64,000 nt of DNA from Paraperibacillus esterisolvens (GCF_046237625.1 NZ_CP143545.1:992001-1056000); one strand, 5' to 3'; shown: positions 8,763 through 17,006, counted from the first letter of the stretch. A program made the numbers and translations. Notes: a model not told the origin generated them from the sequence alone.

Positions 8763-8891
8763 TTATTTAATCTGGCTGCATGTATCACACTTATTTCCAT
8801 AGCATTCATGCTTTTCATGAATCTTTTCACCACATTGGGTACATTGTTTTGCCGGGAGGTTCTTGAAAAATTCTACACTGTTTTGAATCAT
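8763..8891 (-). CDS. yhfH: YhfH-type small zinc-ribbon-like protein
   Basis: A 42-residue protein starting at ATG 8891 behind a full AAGGAGG site. It has two CxxC knuckles: C17/C20 (CTQC) and C35/C38 (CDTC), plus C30 between them, as in a small zinc ribbon. N-terminal EFFKNLPAKQC resembles B. subtilis YhfH, which lies at the same place before yhfI. Function is unknown; metal binding is an inference from the cysteines. The intergenic region to yhfI carries direct repeats that may control it. Confidence 0.8.
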   Translation of the reverse strand: MIQNSVEFFKNLPAKQCTQCGEKIHEKHECYGNKCDTCSQIK

Positions 8892-8941
8892 TTACATCTT
8901 CCTCCTTGAATTGATTTGTATTTTTCTGAAAATTTAATCTT

Positions 8942-8997
8942 AAACACATTGTATTATAACAGATTTAATTTGTAAACTAATGTGTTATAACAAATTG
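8942..8997. repeat. Paired direct repeats between yhfH and yhfI
   Basis: TGTATTATAACAGATT (8950-8965) and TGTGTTATAACAAATT (8981-8996) are near-identical direct repeats 31 bases apart, about three helical turns. Each is preceded by an AAAC-containing stretch. Between them, 8960-8974 reads ACAGATT-T-AATTTGT, a near-perfect 7-1-7 dyad. This looks like an operator region for a dimeric repressor controlling yhfH, yhfI or both. Confidence 0.5.
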
Positions 8998-9066
8998 AAA
9001 AAGATGAAAAAATAGGACTGATGATTTATAGTTTAACTAGCTGACACTTTCGGGAGGGAAACCAAT

Positions 9067-9801
9067 ATGAAGCTTACCATTTTAGGCTGCTGGGGAGGCT
9101 ATCCTGCACGTAACGAAGCATCCGCCGGATATCTGCTTGAGCATGAGGATTACACACTTCTGATTGACTGCGGGAGCGGGGTGCTCTCAAAGCTCCAGAA
9201 CCATACAACACCGGGTAATTTAAACGCTGTCATTCTGTCGCATTATCATCCGGATCATGTGGCTGACATCGGTGTGCTTCAGCATGCATTATTGATAGAT
9301 AAAATGATGGGAAATGAAAGGGAGACACTGCCCATCTATGGCCACAAGGAAGACGCTGCCGGATTCGAAAGCCTTACATACAAGGATATTACCAGAGGGG
9401 AAGCCTACAGCGCAGATGAAGCATTGGTTATCGGGCCATTTTCCATTACATTCATGAAGACCGTCCATCCTGCTCCCTGTTATGCCATGAGAATTGAATG
9501 TGAGGGCCGTTCTTTGGTGTATACTGGAGATACATCCTATGTGAAGGAAATGGAACAGTTTGCCGAAGATGCGGATGTCCTGCTTTCTGAATGCAATTTT
9601 TATGCAGATATGGATGGCGGGAAAGCGGGCCATATGACGAGCATCGATGCAGGGAAGCTTGCAGCGGCGGCTGAAGTTAAATTGCTTGTGCTGACCCATC
9701 TGCCGCATTTTGGTGACCTTGCACAGCTCCAAAAGGTAGCTGCCGGCCACTTTGACAGACAGATCATCATCGCCCGCAGCAGTCTTGAATATTATATTTG
9801 A
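9067..9801 (+). CDS. yhfI: Metallo-beta-lactamase fold hydrolase YhfI
   Basis: A 244-residue MBL-fold hydrolase. The zinc-binding signature SHYHPDH lies at residues 58-64 (H59, H61, D63, H64). Further metal ligands follow in KTVHPAPCYAMR, YTGDTS and LTHLPH. It resembles the RNase Z/ElaC-like subgroup, but the substrate is unknown. GGGAGGG lies upstream of the ATG. lplJ follows after 20 bases, so the two genes probably form one transcript as in B. subtilis. Confidence 0.88.
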   Translation: MKLTILGCWGGYPARNEASAGYLLEHEDYTLLIDCGSGVLSKLQNHTTPGNLNAVILSHYHPDHVADIGVLQHALLIDKMMGNERETLPIYGHKEDAAGFESLTYKDITRGEAYSADEALVIGPFSITFMKTVHPAPCYAMRIECEGRSLVYTGDTSYVKEMEQFAEDADVLLSECNFYADMDGGKAGHMTSIDAGKLAAAAEVKLLVLTHLPHFGDLAQLQKVAAGHFDRQIIIARSSLEYYI

Positions 9802-9821
9802 TCCAGGAGGAACGAAAAGAA

Positions 9822-10811
9822 ATGCTTTTTATCGATAATAAGGGAATCACAGATCCTACCATCAATTTGGCGATCGAAGAATATGCTTTGAAGAATCTGG
9901 ATATAGATGAAACCTATCTATTATTTTATATAAATGAACCTTCCATCATCATTGGGAAGAACCAGAATACAATTGAAGAAATCAATAAAGACTATGTTGA
10001 GGAAAATAATATCCACATCGTCAGGAGGCTTTCCGGCGGCGGTGCCGTTTATCATGACACAGGCAATCTCAACTTCAGCTTCATCACGAAGGATGATGGG
10101 GAGAGCTTCCATAATTTCCGCAAATTCACCGAACCGGTTGTAGAGGCGTTAAGGAGCCTTGGCGTCAATGCCGAGCTCAGCGGACGGAATGATTTGGTGG
10201 CAGAGGGACGGAAGATTTCCGGCAATGCCCAGTTCTCTACCCGGGGCAGGATGTTCAGCCATGGAACTCTTTTGTTCAATTCAGAGGTGGAACATGTGGT
10301 TTCTGCCCTTAATGTAAAACAGGAAAAGATTGCTTCAAAGGGAATCAAATCGATCCGGAGCCGGGTCGCAAATATCTCTGAATTCCTCACAGAGCCGATG
10401 TCTATTGAAGATTTCAGGGCAACTCTCCTCAAATCCATTTTTGGCGGCAGTGAAGAAATCACCGAGTATGTTTTGACAGAGAAGGACTGGGCAGCCATCC
10501 GTGAGCTGTCACAGGAACGCTACCGCAATTGGGACTGGAACTACGGAAGGTCGCCAAAATTCAATCTGCAGCGCACCCACCGCTTCCCTGTAGGCGGAAT
10601 TGATGTCCGCCTTGAGGTGAACAAAGGGAAAATCGAGGAATGCACCATTTTCGGTGACTTCTTCGGAGTCGGTGACGTAACAGACATCCAGAGCAGACTG
10701 TCCGGGATCCGGTATGAAAAGTCTGATATTACGGAAGCCTTGGCAGATATTGATATCAAGCACTACTTTGGCAATATAACAAAAGACGAGTTCATCAATT
10801 TGGTGTATTAA
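9822..10811 (+). CDS. lplJ: Lipoate-protein ligase LplJ
   Basis: LplJ activates free lipoate with ATP and attaches it to the E2 subunits of 2-oxoacid dehydrogenases and to GcvH. The 329-residue protein has RRLSGGGAVYHDTGNLNFSF, the substrate-binding loop, and GRNDLVAEGRKISGNAQ with the adenylate-binding lysine. The frame is open from 9798, but ATG 9822 is chosen because AGGAGG (9805-9810) lies at proper distance and MLFIDNKGITDP matches the family N-terminus. A terminator follows at 10821. Confidence 0.94.
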   Translation: MLFIDNKGITDPTINLAIEEYALKNLDIDETYLLFYINEPSIIIGKNQNTIEEINKDYVEENNIHIVRRLSGGGAVYHDTGNLNFSFITKDDGESFHNFRKFTEPVVEALRSLGVNAELSGRNDLVAEGRKISGNAQFSTRGRMFSHGTLLFNSEVEHVVSALNVKQEKIASKGIKSIRSRVANISEFLTEPMSIEDFRATLLKSIFGGSEEITEYVLTEKDWAAIRELSQERYRNWDWNYGRSPKFNLQRTHRFPVGGIDVRLEVNKGKIEECTIFGDFFGVGDVTDIQSRLSGIRYEKSDITEALADIDIKHYFGNITKDEFINLVY

Positions 10812-10820
10812 TATAGACGA

Positions 10821-10852
10821 AATGGCTTCCCTTAAGGGAGGCCATTCTTTTT
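10821..10852 (+). terminator. Terminator after lplJ
   Basis: AATGGC(C)TTCCC-type stem, AATGGCTTCCCTT with AAGGGAGGCCATT (a G-T pair and one bulge), followed by CTTTTT. Confidence 0.8.
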
Positions 10853-10867
10853 GAAGAAAATCAATGG

Positions 10868-10896
10868 TTGAATATATAGTTTTCTTTTAATATAAT
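10868..10896 (+). promoter_or_regulatory. Sigma-A promoter of the acyl-CoA ligase gene
   Basis: TTGAAT and a perfect TATAAT are separated by 17 bases, placing the transcription start near 10903, just upstream of the FadR operator. Confidence 0.75.
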
Positions 10897-10917
10897 ATAT
10901 TTTGAAAATTAAAATAA

Positions 10918-10935
10918 TGAATGATTATTCATTCA
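10918..10935. promoter_or_regulatory. FadR operator
   Basis: TGAATGATTATTCATTCA fits the Bacillus FadR consensus TGAATGAnTAnTCATTCA. It lies about 15-32 bases downstream of the inferred transcription start and 22 bases before the ATG of yhfL/lcfB. Bound FadR would block transcription until long-chain acyl-CoA releases it. Confidence 0.85.
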
Positions 10936-10957
10936 GGGAATAGCGGGGAGGGAAATT

Positions 10958-12508
10958 ATGAATTTATCAATGAAGCTGCACCAGACTGCGCTTGCCTCAG
11001 CGGATAAGACAGCCTATGTTTTCATGGGGGGGCAAATGACCTATGGCGAGCTCGATGCGGCCATCTCACGATTTGCTAACGGACTGAAAAAGCTTGGAAT
11101 CCAAAAGGGTGATCATATTGCACTGCTCCTGGGAAATACACCTCATTTCATCATCGGCATGTATGGCGCACTGAGGGCAGGGGCTGTGGTAATCCCGGTC
11201 AATCCGATTTATACCGCCGATGAAATAGGTTACATACTTTCAAACGGGGATGTCAAATCAGTGATAACACTCGATTTGCTGCTTCCGATGATGGAGGGGC
11301 TGGAAAAGCTTATTCCGGACGTTTCTCATTTTATCTGCTGCCCTTCAAAGCAGGACGGAGCAGAGCCGGATTTCGCTTCTTCAACACTGAACAGAAAATT
11401 GAAAACGATTACAGAAGTGATAGAGACCGGTGAAGCCGCCTTCCATGAGGTAGAGGTGGATGAAAATGACACGGCTGTTATCCTTTATACTTCGGGCACC
11501 ACAGGTAAACCGAAAGGCGCCATGCTGACCCACAAAAATCTTTACTCAAATGCAATCGATGTGGGCTCATACCTAAAAATGAACGAAAGCGACCGGGTCA
11601 TTACCGCTCTTCCCATGTTTCATGTTTTCTGCCTGACAGTGGTCCTGAATGCGCCGCTGATGATGGGGGCGACTCTCCTGATCATGCCAAAGTTCAGCCC
11701 AAAGGAAGTATTCAGCCTCGTCAAGGAACAGGAAGCTACTGTTTTTGCCGGAGTGCCGACCATGTACAACTTCCTTTATCAGTATCCGGAAGGAAAAAAG
11801 GAGGACCTGGCATCCCTCAGGCTTTGCATTTCCGGCGGGGCGTCGCTCCCGGTTTCACTGCTGAAGGCGTTTGAACAGAAATTCTCGGTGGCGGTATCAG
11901 AAGGCTACGGTTTATCTGAAGCATCGCCGGTCACCTGCTTCAATCCGCTTGACCGGCCGCGGAAGCCAGGCTCTATCGGGACAAGTATCTTAAATGTGGA
12001 AAATAAAGTTGTCAATGAATTGGGTGAGGAAGTGCCGGCCGGGCAGGTAGGGGAGCTTGCTGTCAGGGGCCCGAATGTCATGAAAGGCTATTACAAGCTG
12101 CCGGAAGAAACAGCAGCCGCCCTAAAAGATGGCTGGCTGCATACTGGCGACCTTGCGCGCGTGGATGATGAAGGATACTTTTATATCGTAGACCGGAAGA
12201 AGGACATGGTCATCGTCGGCGGCTATAATGTATATCCGCGTGAAGTGGAGGAAGTTCTGTTTGCCCATCCTGATATTATCGAAGCCGCAGTCATCGGAGT
12301 GCCGGATCCGAATCATGGGGAGGCCGTTCATGCATTTGTCGTGCCGTCAGATGAAAGCCTGAGTGCCGAGGTGCTCACTGCCTACTGCAGCGAGCACCTG
12401 GCCAAGTATAAGGTTCCTTCCGCCTTTGAATTCCTGGAGGAGCTTCCAAAAAACACGACAGGCAAAATTCTGCGGAGAGCACTCAAAAACCACGTCACAC
12501 ACGTATAG
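10958..12508 (+). CDS. lcfB: Long-chain fatty acid-CoA ligase (YhfL/LcfB)
   Basis: A 516-residue adenylate-forming enzyme that converts fatty acids to acyl-CoA for beta-oxidation. The P-loop-like AMP motif YTSGTTGKPKGAM lies at residues 177-189. The substrate/adenylate motif GYGLSEASPV is near residue 317. The hinge DRKKDMVIVGGYNVYPREVE and the C-terminal catalytic lysine in KNTTGKILRR follow. Synteny (after lplJ) and the FadR operator in its leader identify it as the lcfB (yhfL) orthologue. GGGAGG precedes ATG 10958. Confidence 0.92.
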   Translation: MNLSMKLHQTALASADKTAYVFMGGQMTYGELDAAISRFANGLKKLGIQKGDHIALLLGNTPHFIIGMYGALRAGAVVIPVNPIYTADEIGYILSNGDVKSVITLDLLLPMMEGLEKLIPDVSHFICCPSKQDGAEPDFASSTLNRKLKTITEVIETGEAAFHEVEVDENDTAVILYTSGTTGKPKGAMLTHKNLYSNAIDVGSYLKMNESDRVITALPMFHVFCLTVVLNAPLMMGATLLIMPKFSPKEVFSLVKEQEATVFAGVPTMYNFLYQYPEGKKEDLASLRLCISGGASLPVSLLKAFEQKFSVAVSEGYGLSEASPVTCFNPLDRPRKPGSIGTSILNVENKVVNELGEEVPAGQVGELAVRGPNVMKGYYKLPEETAAALKDGWLHTGDLARVDDEGYFYIVDRKKDMVIVGGYNVYPREVEEVLFAHPDIIEAAVIGVPDPNHGEAVHAFVVPSDESLSAEVLTAYCSEHLAKYKVPSAFEFLEELPKNTTGKILRRALKNHVTHV

Positions 12509-12513
12509 AATAA

Positions 12514-12717
12514 TCAATGGAGAGCAGGGGCCGGATGGGTCCTTGCTCCCTTTTTTTGTGGTAAAGGGGCGGAACTTACTGATTTCCTCTTTTCCTCGTG
12601 CAATAATTCCAGGCTATTCATAAAATGGCGTCCCCAGTATAGTAAATACTTCAGTGTATCAAAGTCATCCTGTCTGATCGCACATTTCTTGATAATCTCT
12701 TTCAATCCGTGTTCCAT
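12514..12717 (-). CDS. Small hypothetical protein, 67 residues
   Basis: The ATG at 12717 has TGAGGGGG seven bases upstream, which fits better than the longer upstream frame reaching 12861. The first 45 residues look like a compact amphipathic helical protein (MEHGLKEIIKKCAIRQDD, then LKYLLYWGRHFMNSLE). The last 20 residues are low-complexity and are read through the lcfB terminator, so the functional part may be only the N-terminal two thirds. I do not recognise a family. It converges on lcfB. Confidence 0.45.
   Translation of the reverse strand: MEHGLKEIIKKCAIRQDDFDTLKYLLYWGRHFMNSLELLHEEKRKSVSSAPLPQKKGARTHPAPALH
12522..12557 (+). terminator. Terminator after lcfB
   Basis: GAGCAGGGG and TCCTTGCTC arms with a GGATGGG-type loop, followed by CCTTTTTTT. 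Confidence 0.65.
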
Positions 12718-12938
12718 CAAATTCCCCCTCAATACACTTTTCATATCCTTATATTGGAATAAATGAAGCTTTTTACAAAAAGGCCTTTTTCTTGAACTGC
12801 CTGTCTGTAACACCTCGAAGAAAAGGAGGCAGAAGCAGCCAGCGCATCTGTCAGTTTCCATGGCAGAGCATTTAACTTGTTTTATTGATTTTCAAAGGCG
12901 TATCATGGTTTAGGTACGTAAGTGAAGGAGGCACAGCG

Positions 12939-13838
12939 ATGAAACAACTTTCACGAGCACATACTGTCTTGCTGCTTATATTTCTTGTGATGGTTTGGGG
13001 TATCAATTGGCCATTATCCAAAATGGCTCTCAGCTATACACCGCCTTTATTATTTGCCGGAATCAGGACCATCCTGGGCGGCCTTATCTTGCTTATTTTT
13101 GCACTTCCAAGATATAAAAGCCTTCGATTTAAAGAAACATGGCATTTTTACTTAATTTCTGCATTCCTTAACATCATTCTTTTTTACGGCCTTCAGACAG
13201 TTGGTCTTGGTTATGCACCAGCAGGACTTTTTTCCGCCATTGTCTTCATCGAGCCAGTGCTGCTTGGGATTTTCTGCTGGATTTGGCTTGGAGAATCAAT
13301 GTATGGATTAAAAATGATTGGACTCATCCTTGGCTTCGCAGGTGTTGCGATCATAAGTGCAAGCGGATTTACCGGAGATATTTCGGCTATCGGCATTCTT
13401 CTGGCTCTTGGCTCTGCAATAGGCTGGGGATTGGGCACGGTGTTTGTTAAAAAGACAGGCAATCGTGTTGATTCGATTTGGATGGTTACCATACAGCTTC
13501 TTATGGGAGGGCTTTTCCTATTAAGCGCAGGGTCCAGCTTTGAGAGCTGGTCAAATATTCAATGGGAAATGCCTTTTATCGTAAACTTATTATTCATTTC
13601 TACCTTTGTCATTGCCTTTGGCTGGCTGGCTTTTTTTACGCTCGTCGGTTCAGGAGAAGCAAGCAAGGTCGGTTCATTCACTTTCCTGATCCCGCTCATC
13701 GCTATCCTTTGCAGTTCTATTCTGTTAGATGAAAAAATCACCATAAATCTAGTAATAGGGCTGTTATTCATCGCAATCAGTATATTATTTGTAAATATGA
13801 AGCTAAGGTCAAAGATGGCAGCCGGCACAGATGTTTAA
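12939..13838 (+). CDS. EamA/DMT-family transporter
   Basis: A 299-residue protein of the drug/metabolite transporter superfamily with two EamA repeats and about ten membrane segments. The first repeat begins LLLIFLVMVWGINWPLSKMAL, and the second begins near ISAIGILLALGSAIGWGLGTVF. Members export amino acids, metabolites or drugs; the substrate here is unknown. GAAGGAGG eight bases before ATG 12939 decides the start over an earlier in-frame codon at 12885. It ends in a short basic cytoplasmic tail. Confidence 0.88.
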   Translation: MKQLSRAHTVLLLIFLVMVWGINWPLSKMALSYTPPLLFAGIRTILGGLILLIFALPRYKSLRFKETWHFYLISAFLNIILFYGLQTVGLGYAPAGLFSAIVFIEPVLLGIFCWIWLGESMYGLKMIGLILGFAGVAIISASGFTGDISAIGILLALGSAIGWGLGTVFVKKTGNRVDSIWMVTIQLLMGGLFLLSAGSSFESWSNIQWEMPFIVNLLFISTFVIAFGWLAFFTLVGSGEASKVGSFTFLIPLIAILCSSILLDEKITINLVIGLLFIAISILFVNMKLRSKMAAGTDV

Positions 13839-13881
13839 TTTATTTTAAATTCCGTAAATGCATATCCTCCAAAAAATCATC

Positions 13882-13912
13882 TGTATAAACGCCAAAGAAT
13901 TGCCTCATCATA
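13882..13912 (+). promoter_or_regulatory. Candidate forespore (sigma-G) promoter
   Basis: TGTATA (13882-13887), 18 bases, then CATCATA (13906-13912) fits the sigma-G pattern GnATA - N17-18 - CATnnTA. Transcription would begin near 13919, about 30 bases before the small gene at 13948. Confidence 0.4.
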
Positions 13913-13947
13913 AAAAATGACGTCAAGATGATTTGGAGGTTGTAAAA

Positions 13948-14097
13948 GTGAGGAATAAAAATGAAAGCAATATGGTTAATTCAAAATCGGTAAATAAACA
14001 GCTTAATGAACTGGAGAAAACGAATGCGGCAACAAAACAAAAAGGAAGCACAAACGAAATAAATCCCGCTGTCACAGACGAAGGGTTATCACAGTAA
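13948..14097 (+). CDS. Small hydrophilic protein, 49 residues, probable spore-related
   Basis: A short gene starting at GTG 13948 with GGAGG eight bases upstream and an intrinsic terminator directly after the stop. The product is very polar, rich in Asn, Lys, Gln, Ser and Glu, with no hydrophobic core, as in small spore or intrinsically disordered proteins. I cannot assign it to a named SASP family. A sigma-G-like promoter lies just upstream. An inverted repeat (CCTCCAAA..TCATCT at 13866-13882 and AGATGATTTGGAGG at 13926-13939) covers its ribosome binding site. Confidence 0.6.
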   Translation: MRNKNESNMVNSKSVNKQLNELEKTNAATKQKGSTNEINPAVTDEGLSQ

Positions 14098-14105
14098 TAT
14101 TTTTT

Positions 14106-14133
14106 ATCTCCCCTTTTTTGCGGGAGATTTTTT
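14106..14133 (+). terminator. Terminator of the small 49-residue gene
   Basis: ATCTCCC and GGGAGAT arms with a nine-base loop, followed by TTTTTT. Confidence 0.8.
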
Positions 14134-14466
14134 CTTATGGCCTCGCAGCCTGGACAGCACCGCAGATGACACTGCCTCAGCAGCTGCCCCCAATGAATCC
14201 TAGTGATATTCAATAACCATAAAGATGTCCAGGGATCCCGGTAAATCATTAACATTCAGCTGTATGAACAATCTATTTACTAACAGAATCAATTTCCTGA
14301 TTATCTTTTATTACAAATCTGCTTCACCTTCTACCGGGTCCGCAGCATTCTTCAAGGATACGGACAAACCCATCTTGCCTTATTGTGTTTGTATCTGCTT
14401 TTGTTTTAATTCCTTTCCAAGCATGGGCCGGGATTAGAAAACTCCGCTTTGTTTTTTGTAAAGATA
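14134..14466. other. Intergenic region with no supported gene
   Basis: About 330 bases between the terminator at 14133 and the azlC promoter. One 70-codon frame (14225-14437) has no ribosome binding site and Cys/Phe/Ser-rich non-protein-like composition. I see no RNA gene or repeat. Confidence 0.6.
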
Positions 14467-14496
14467 TTGAATAATAGATTGATATATAAGTATAAT
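14467..14496 (+). promoter_or_regulatory. Sigma-A promoter of azlCD
   Basis: TTGAAT and a perfect TATAAT separated by 18 bases, about 45 bases before the azlC start. Confidence 0.6.
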
Positions 14497-14542
14497 TCCA
14501 TATAAGTCTATTTGAATATCATACATAAAAGGAGCTGCAGTA

Positions 14543-15268
14543 ATGTCTGATTCAGCAATAAGAGCAGAGTCTCCCTTCAGGGAAGGAGTGTCTGCAGGTA
14601 CAAGCATCGCGATTGGGTACTTCCCGATTGCCCTGACATTCGGGCTGATAGCAAAAAGCACCGGCCTGACTTTGTCTGAGACCGTCATGATGAGTCTGAT
14701 TGTATTCGCAGGAGCATCACAATATATGGCCCTCAACCTGCTTACCCTCGGTACGGGCTCACTGGAAATCATCCTGACCACCTTCATCGTCAATATCAGG
14801 CACTTTTTAATGTCTGCCTCTCTTAATGAAAAGGCTGATGATGATCATTTGGCTAAAAAAGCCGCCTATGCGTTCGGAATTACGGATGAAACCTTCTCCG
14901 TCGCTTCCATGAAGCCTGGCACTGTATCTGCGCCGTACCTGTATGGCGTAAACGGGATATCCTATGCGAGCTGGGTCATCTTTTCCGGGCTTGGCTTCCT
15001 ATTTGGTTCTGCGCTGCCCCGTGTGCTGCAGGATAGCATGAGCATCGCCCTCTATGCGATGTTCATCGGCCTGCTGGTTCCATCCATAAAGGGAAATGGC
15101 AAGGTATTGTTTCTCGCAGCGGCCGCAGCCTGTTTCAATAGTGTCTTCTCATTAAGTAAGGTACTCTCCGCCGGATGGTCGATTGTCACCGCCACGCTGC
15201 TTTCCGCCATCCTGGTTGAAGCCATCAGCATGCTTAAGAAGAAGCAAGGAGGAAACATGCATGAATAG
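14543..15268 (+). CDS. azlC: AzlC family branched-chain amino acid exporter, large subunit
   Basis: A 241-residue membrane protein of the AzlC (LIV-E) family. The family motif appears at residues 10-40 (FREGVSAGTSIAIGYFPIAL, then FGLIAKSTGL). FAGASQYMALNLL and FIVNIRHFLMSASL are further family blocks. With AzlD it forms a two-subunit exporter for branched-chain amino acids; azaleucine resistance in B. subtilis gave the name. AAAGGAG precedes the ATG. It overlaps azlD by eight bases, so the two are translationally coupled. No azlB-type Lrp regulator is next to it. Confidence 0.9.
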   Translation: MSDSAIRAESPFREGVSAGTSIAIGYFPIALTFGLIAKSTGLTLSETVMMSLIVFAGASQYMALNLLTLGTGSLEIILTTFIVNIRHFLMSASLNEKADDDHLAKKAAYAFGITDETFSVASMKPGTVSAPYLYGVNGISYASWVIFSGLGFLFGSALPRVLQDSMSIALYAMFIGLLVPSIKGNGKVLFLAAAAACFNSVFSLSKVLSAGWSIVTATLLSAILVEAISMLKKKQGGNMHE

Positions 15269-15566
15269 TTCCATCATTCTCATGATCATCGGTATGGGGA
15301 TCGCCACCTATATCCCGCGGGTTGCACCGTTTATCCTGTTCAAGGGCAGGGAATTGCCTTCCTTCTGGCAGGGCGTACTGAAAAACATCCCGTTCGCCAC
15401 TCTGGGGGCCCTTATCTTCCCGGCCGTCCTCTTTATCCAGGATGATATCCGGTACGGACTGATCGGCGCGGCTGCAGCCTTTCTCCTCTCATACCTCGGC
15501 TTAAATGTAATCATTGCAGTGCTGGGCTCTATATTGGTGCTGACTGCCTTTTCATCATTTCTTTGA
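15261..15566 (+). CDS. azlD: AzlD family exporter small subunit
   Basis: A 101-residue, four-helix membrane protein, the small partner of AzlC. Typical blocks are GMGIATYIPRVAPFILF and the C-terminal FLLSYLGLNVIIAVLGS. The start at ATG 15261 is set by AAGGAGG (15246-15252) and gives the usual family length; the frame itself is open from 15183. It overlaps the azlC end by eight bases. Confidence 0.88.
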   Translation: MNSSIILMIIGMGIATYIPRVAPFILFKGRELPSFWQGVLKNIPFATLGALIFPAVLFIQDDIRYGLIGAAAAFLLSYLGLNVIIAVLGSILVLTAFSSFL

Positions 15567-15740
15567 GAGGGCCAAGGACTTACCGAAAATCGTTGGTCCT
15601 GCCGCGGTCACCTGCAGAGAGGAAGAAGTACATAAAAGAGCTGAAAAACGGTGAAACCAATATAATGAATTGCTTTATCATTTGCGCCTGTTCTATTTTT
15701 CGGGCAGTCAGCTAAACTAATAAAGAGAGGGGGCTGTCTT

Positions 15741-17006
15741 ATGGCAAGGCGCTGGGCTGTTTGGGCTGCGGTAATATTCCTGGTATATACAGGATTTATA
15801 TACTGGTATTTGTATGGAGGTGCGGATGCGGGCATACCTTCAGGATTAAAAGGGACAAGTGCAGATCCGGCCACATTCCTGACAGATCGTGAATTAAAAA
15901 TCAGTACGGAATATTCCAGCATACGTAACTTCCTGTTCTTCCTTTCTGTCCCCCTGGAGTGGGCTGTTTATCTATTCCTCCTCCTGGCCGGCCTTCCCCG
16001 GCTGATGGAGCGCTGGGCGGGGGCATCTGTTAAAAACAGGATACTGCAGGGCGCCGTATTTACTTTTTGGTTTACGGGAATCACTTATATCCTCACATGG
16101 CCGATTGGTTATATTGGTTACCGGCTCTCCAGGAAGTACAATATCTCCACACAGGACTTTTCTTCCTGGATGAAGGATGAATTGATCGGCTTCTGGCTTC
16201 AATTTTTCCTGATGTGGGCAGTTGTGACAGTGCTCTACTGGCTGATCCGCAAGTTCGGAAAGAGATGGTGGCTGTATGCCTGGCTGCTGACGATCCCGTT
16301 CACACTGTTTTTGATGTTCATCCAGCCGGTCGTGATCGACCCGTTATACAATGACTTTTATCCTCTTAAAGATAAGAAGCTTGAAGGAGAAATCCTTAAG
16401 CTTGCTGCAAAGGCAGATATTCCCGCCGAGCATGTTTATGAAGTGAATATGTCGGAAAAAACAAATTCAATGAATGCCTATGTAAACGGAATCGGCTCCA
16501 ATTCAAGGATAGTTCTCTGGGATACAACGCTCGGAAAGCTGGGGGAAAGAGAGATTCTATTCATCATGGCCCACGAAATGGGGCATTATGTTGAAAAGCA
16601 TCTCTATATCGGCATAGCGGGCTATCTCCTTCTTTCGCTTGCAGGCCTGTGGCTCGTGTCTAGAATTCTCTCTTATGCGGTGTGGAAGTGGGGGAGAATT
16701 CTAAAAGTGGAATCCGTCGCGAGTCTGTCATCCTTTCCGCTGATCCTCCTTCTGTTCTCGGTGCTTTCCTTTGCCTCAAGCCCGCTGTCCAATGCGGCGG
16801 CGAGATACCAGGAGATGCGGGCAGACCGGTATGCCATCGAGATGACAAAGGATAAGGAAGCGGGCATCACATCGTTCCAGGAGCTGACCCGGTCAAGTCT
16901 AAGCCAGGTGAATCCCCCATATCTCGTAAAGCTGTTCCGCTACACCCATCCAACCATGCTCGAGAGAATCACCATGCTGCAGGACTGGGAAGAAAAGCAA
17001 AAATAA
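15741..17006 (+). CDS. yhfN: M48-family membrane zinc protease (YhfN, Ste24/HtpX type)
   Basis: A 421-residue integral membrane metallopeptidase. The zinc motif HEMGH lies at residues 278-282 in FIMAHEMGHYVEKH, and the third ligand is the Glu in RYQEMRADRYAIEM near residue 357. At least six membrane helices flank it, in the Ste24/CaaX-protease arrangement. It matches B. subtilis YhfN by length and location between yhfL and comK. The family degrades misfolded membrane proteins or short peptides; the substrate here is unknown. AGAGGGGG lies upstream of the ATG. Confidence 0.9.
   Translation: MARRWAVWAAVIFLVYTGFIYWYLYGGADAGIPSGLKGTSADPATFLTDRELKISTEYSSIRNFLFFLSVPLEWAVYLFLLLAGLPRLMERWAGASVKNRILQGAVFTFWFTGITYILTWPIGYIGYRLSRKYNISTQDFSSWMKDELIGFWLQFFLMWAVVTVLYWLIRKFGKRWWLYAWLLTIPFTLFLMFIQPVVIDPLYNDFYPLKDKKLEGEILKLAAKADIPAEHVYEVNMSEKTNSMNAYVNGIGSNSRIVLWDTTLGKLGEREILFIMAHEMGHYVEKHLYIGIAGYLLLSLAGLWLVSRILSYAVWKWGRILKVESVASLSSFPLILLLFSVLSFASSPLSNAAARYQEMRADRYAIEMTKDKEAGITSFQELTRSSLSQVNPPYLVKLFRYTHPTMLERITMLQDWEEKQK

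Noticed and set aside
10900..10915. CodY-like TTTTGAAAATT upstream of lcfB
   Set aside because: Three mismatches to the 15-base CodY motif in A/T-rich DNA; no better than chance.
14225..14437. 70-codon frame upstream of azlC
   Set aside because: No ribosome binding site; Cys/Phe/Ser-rich composition unlike a protein.
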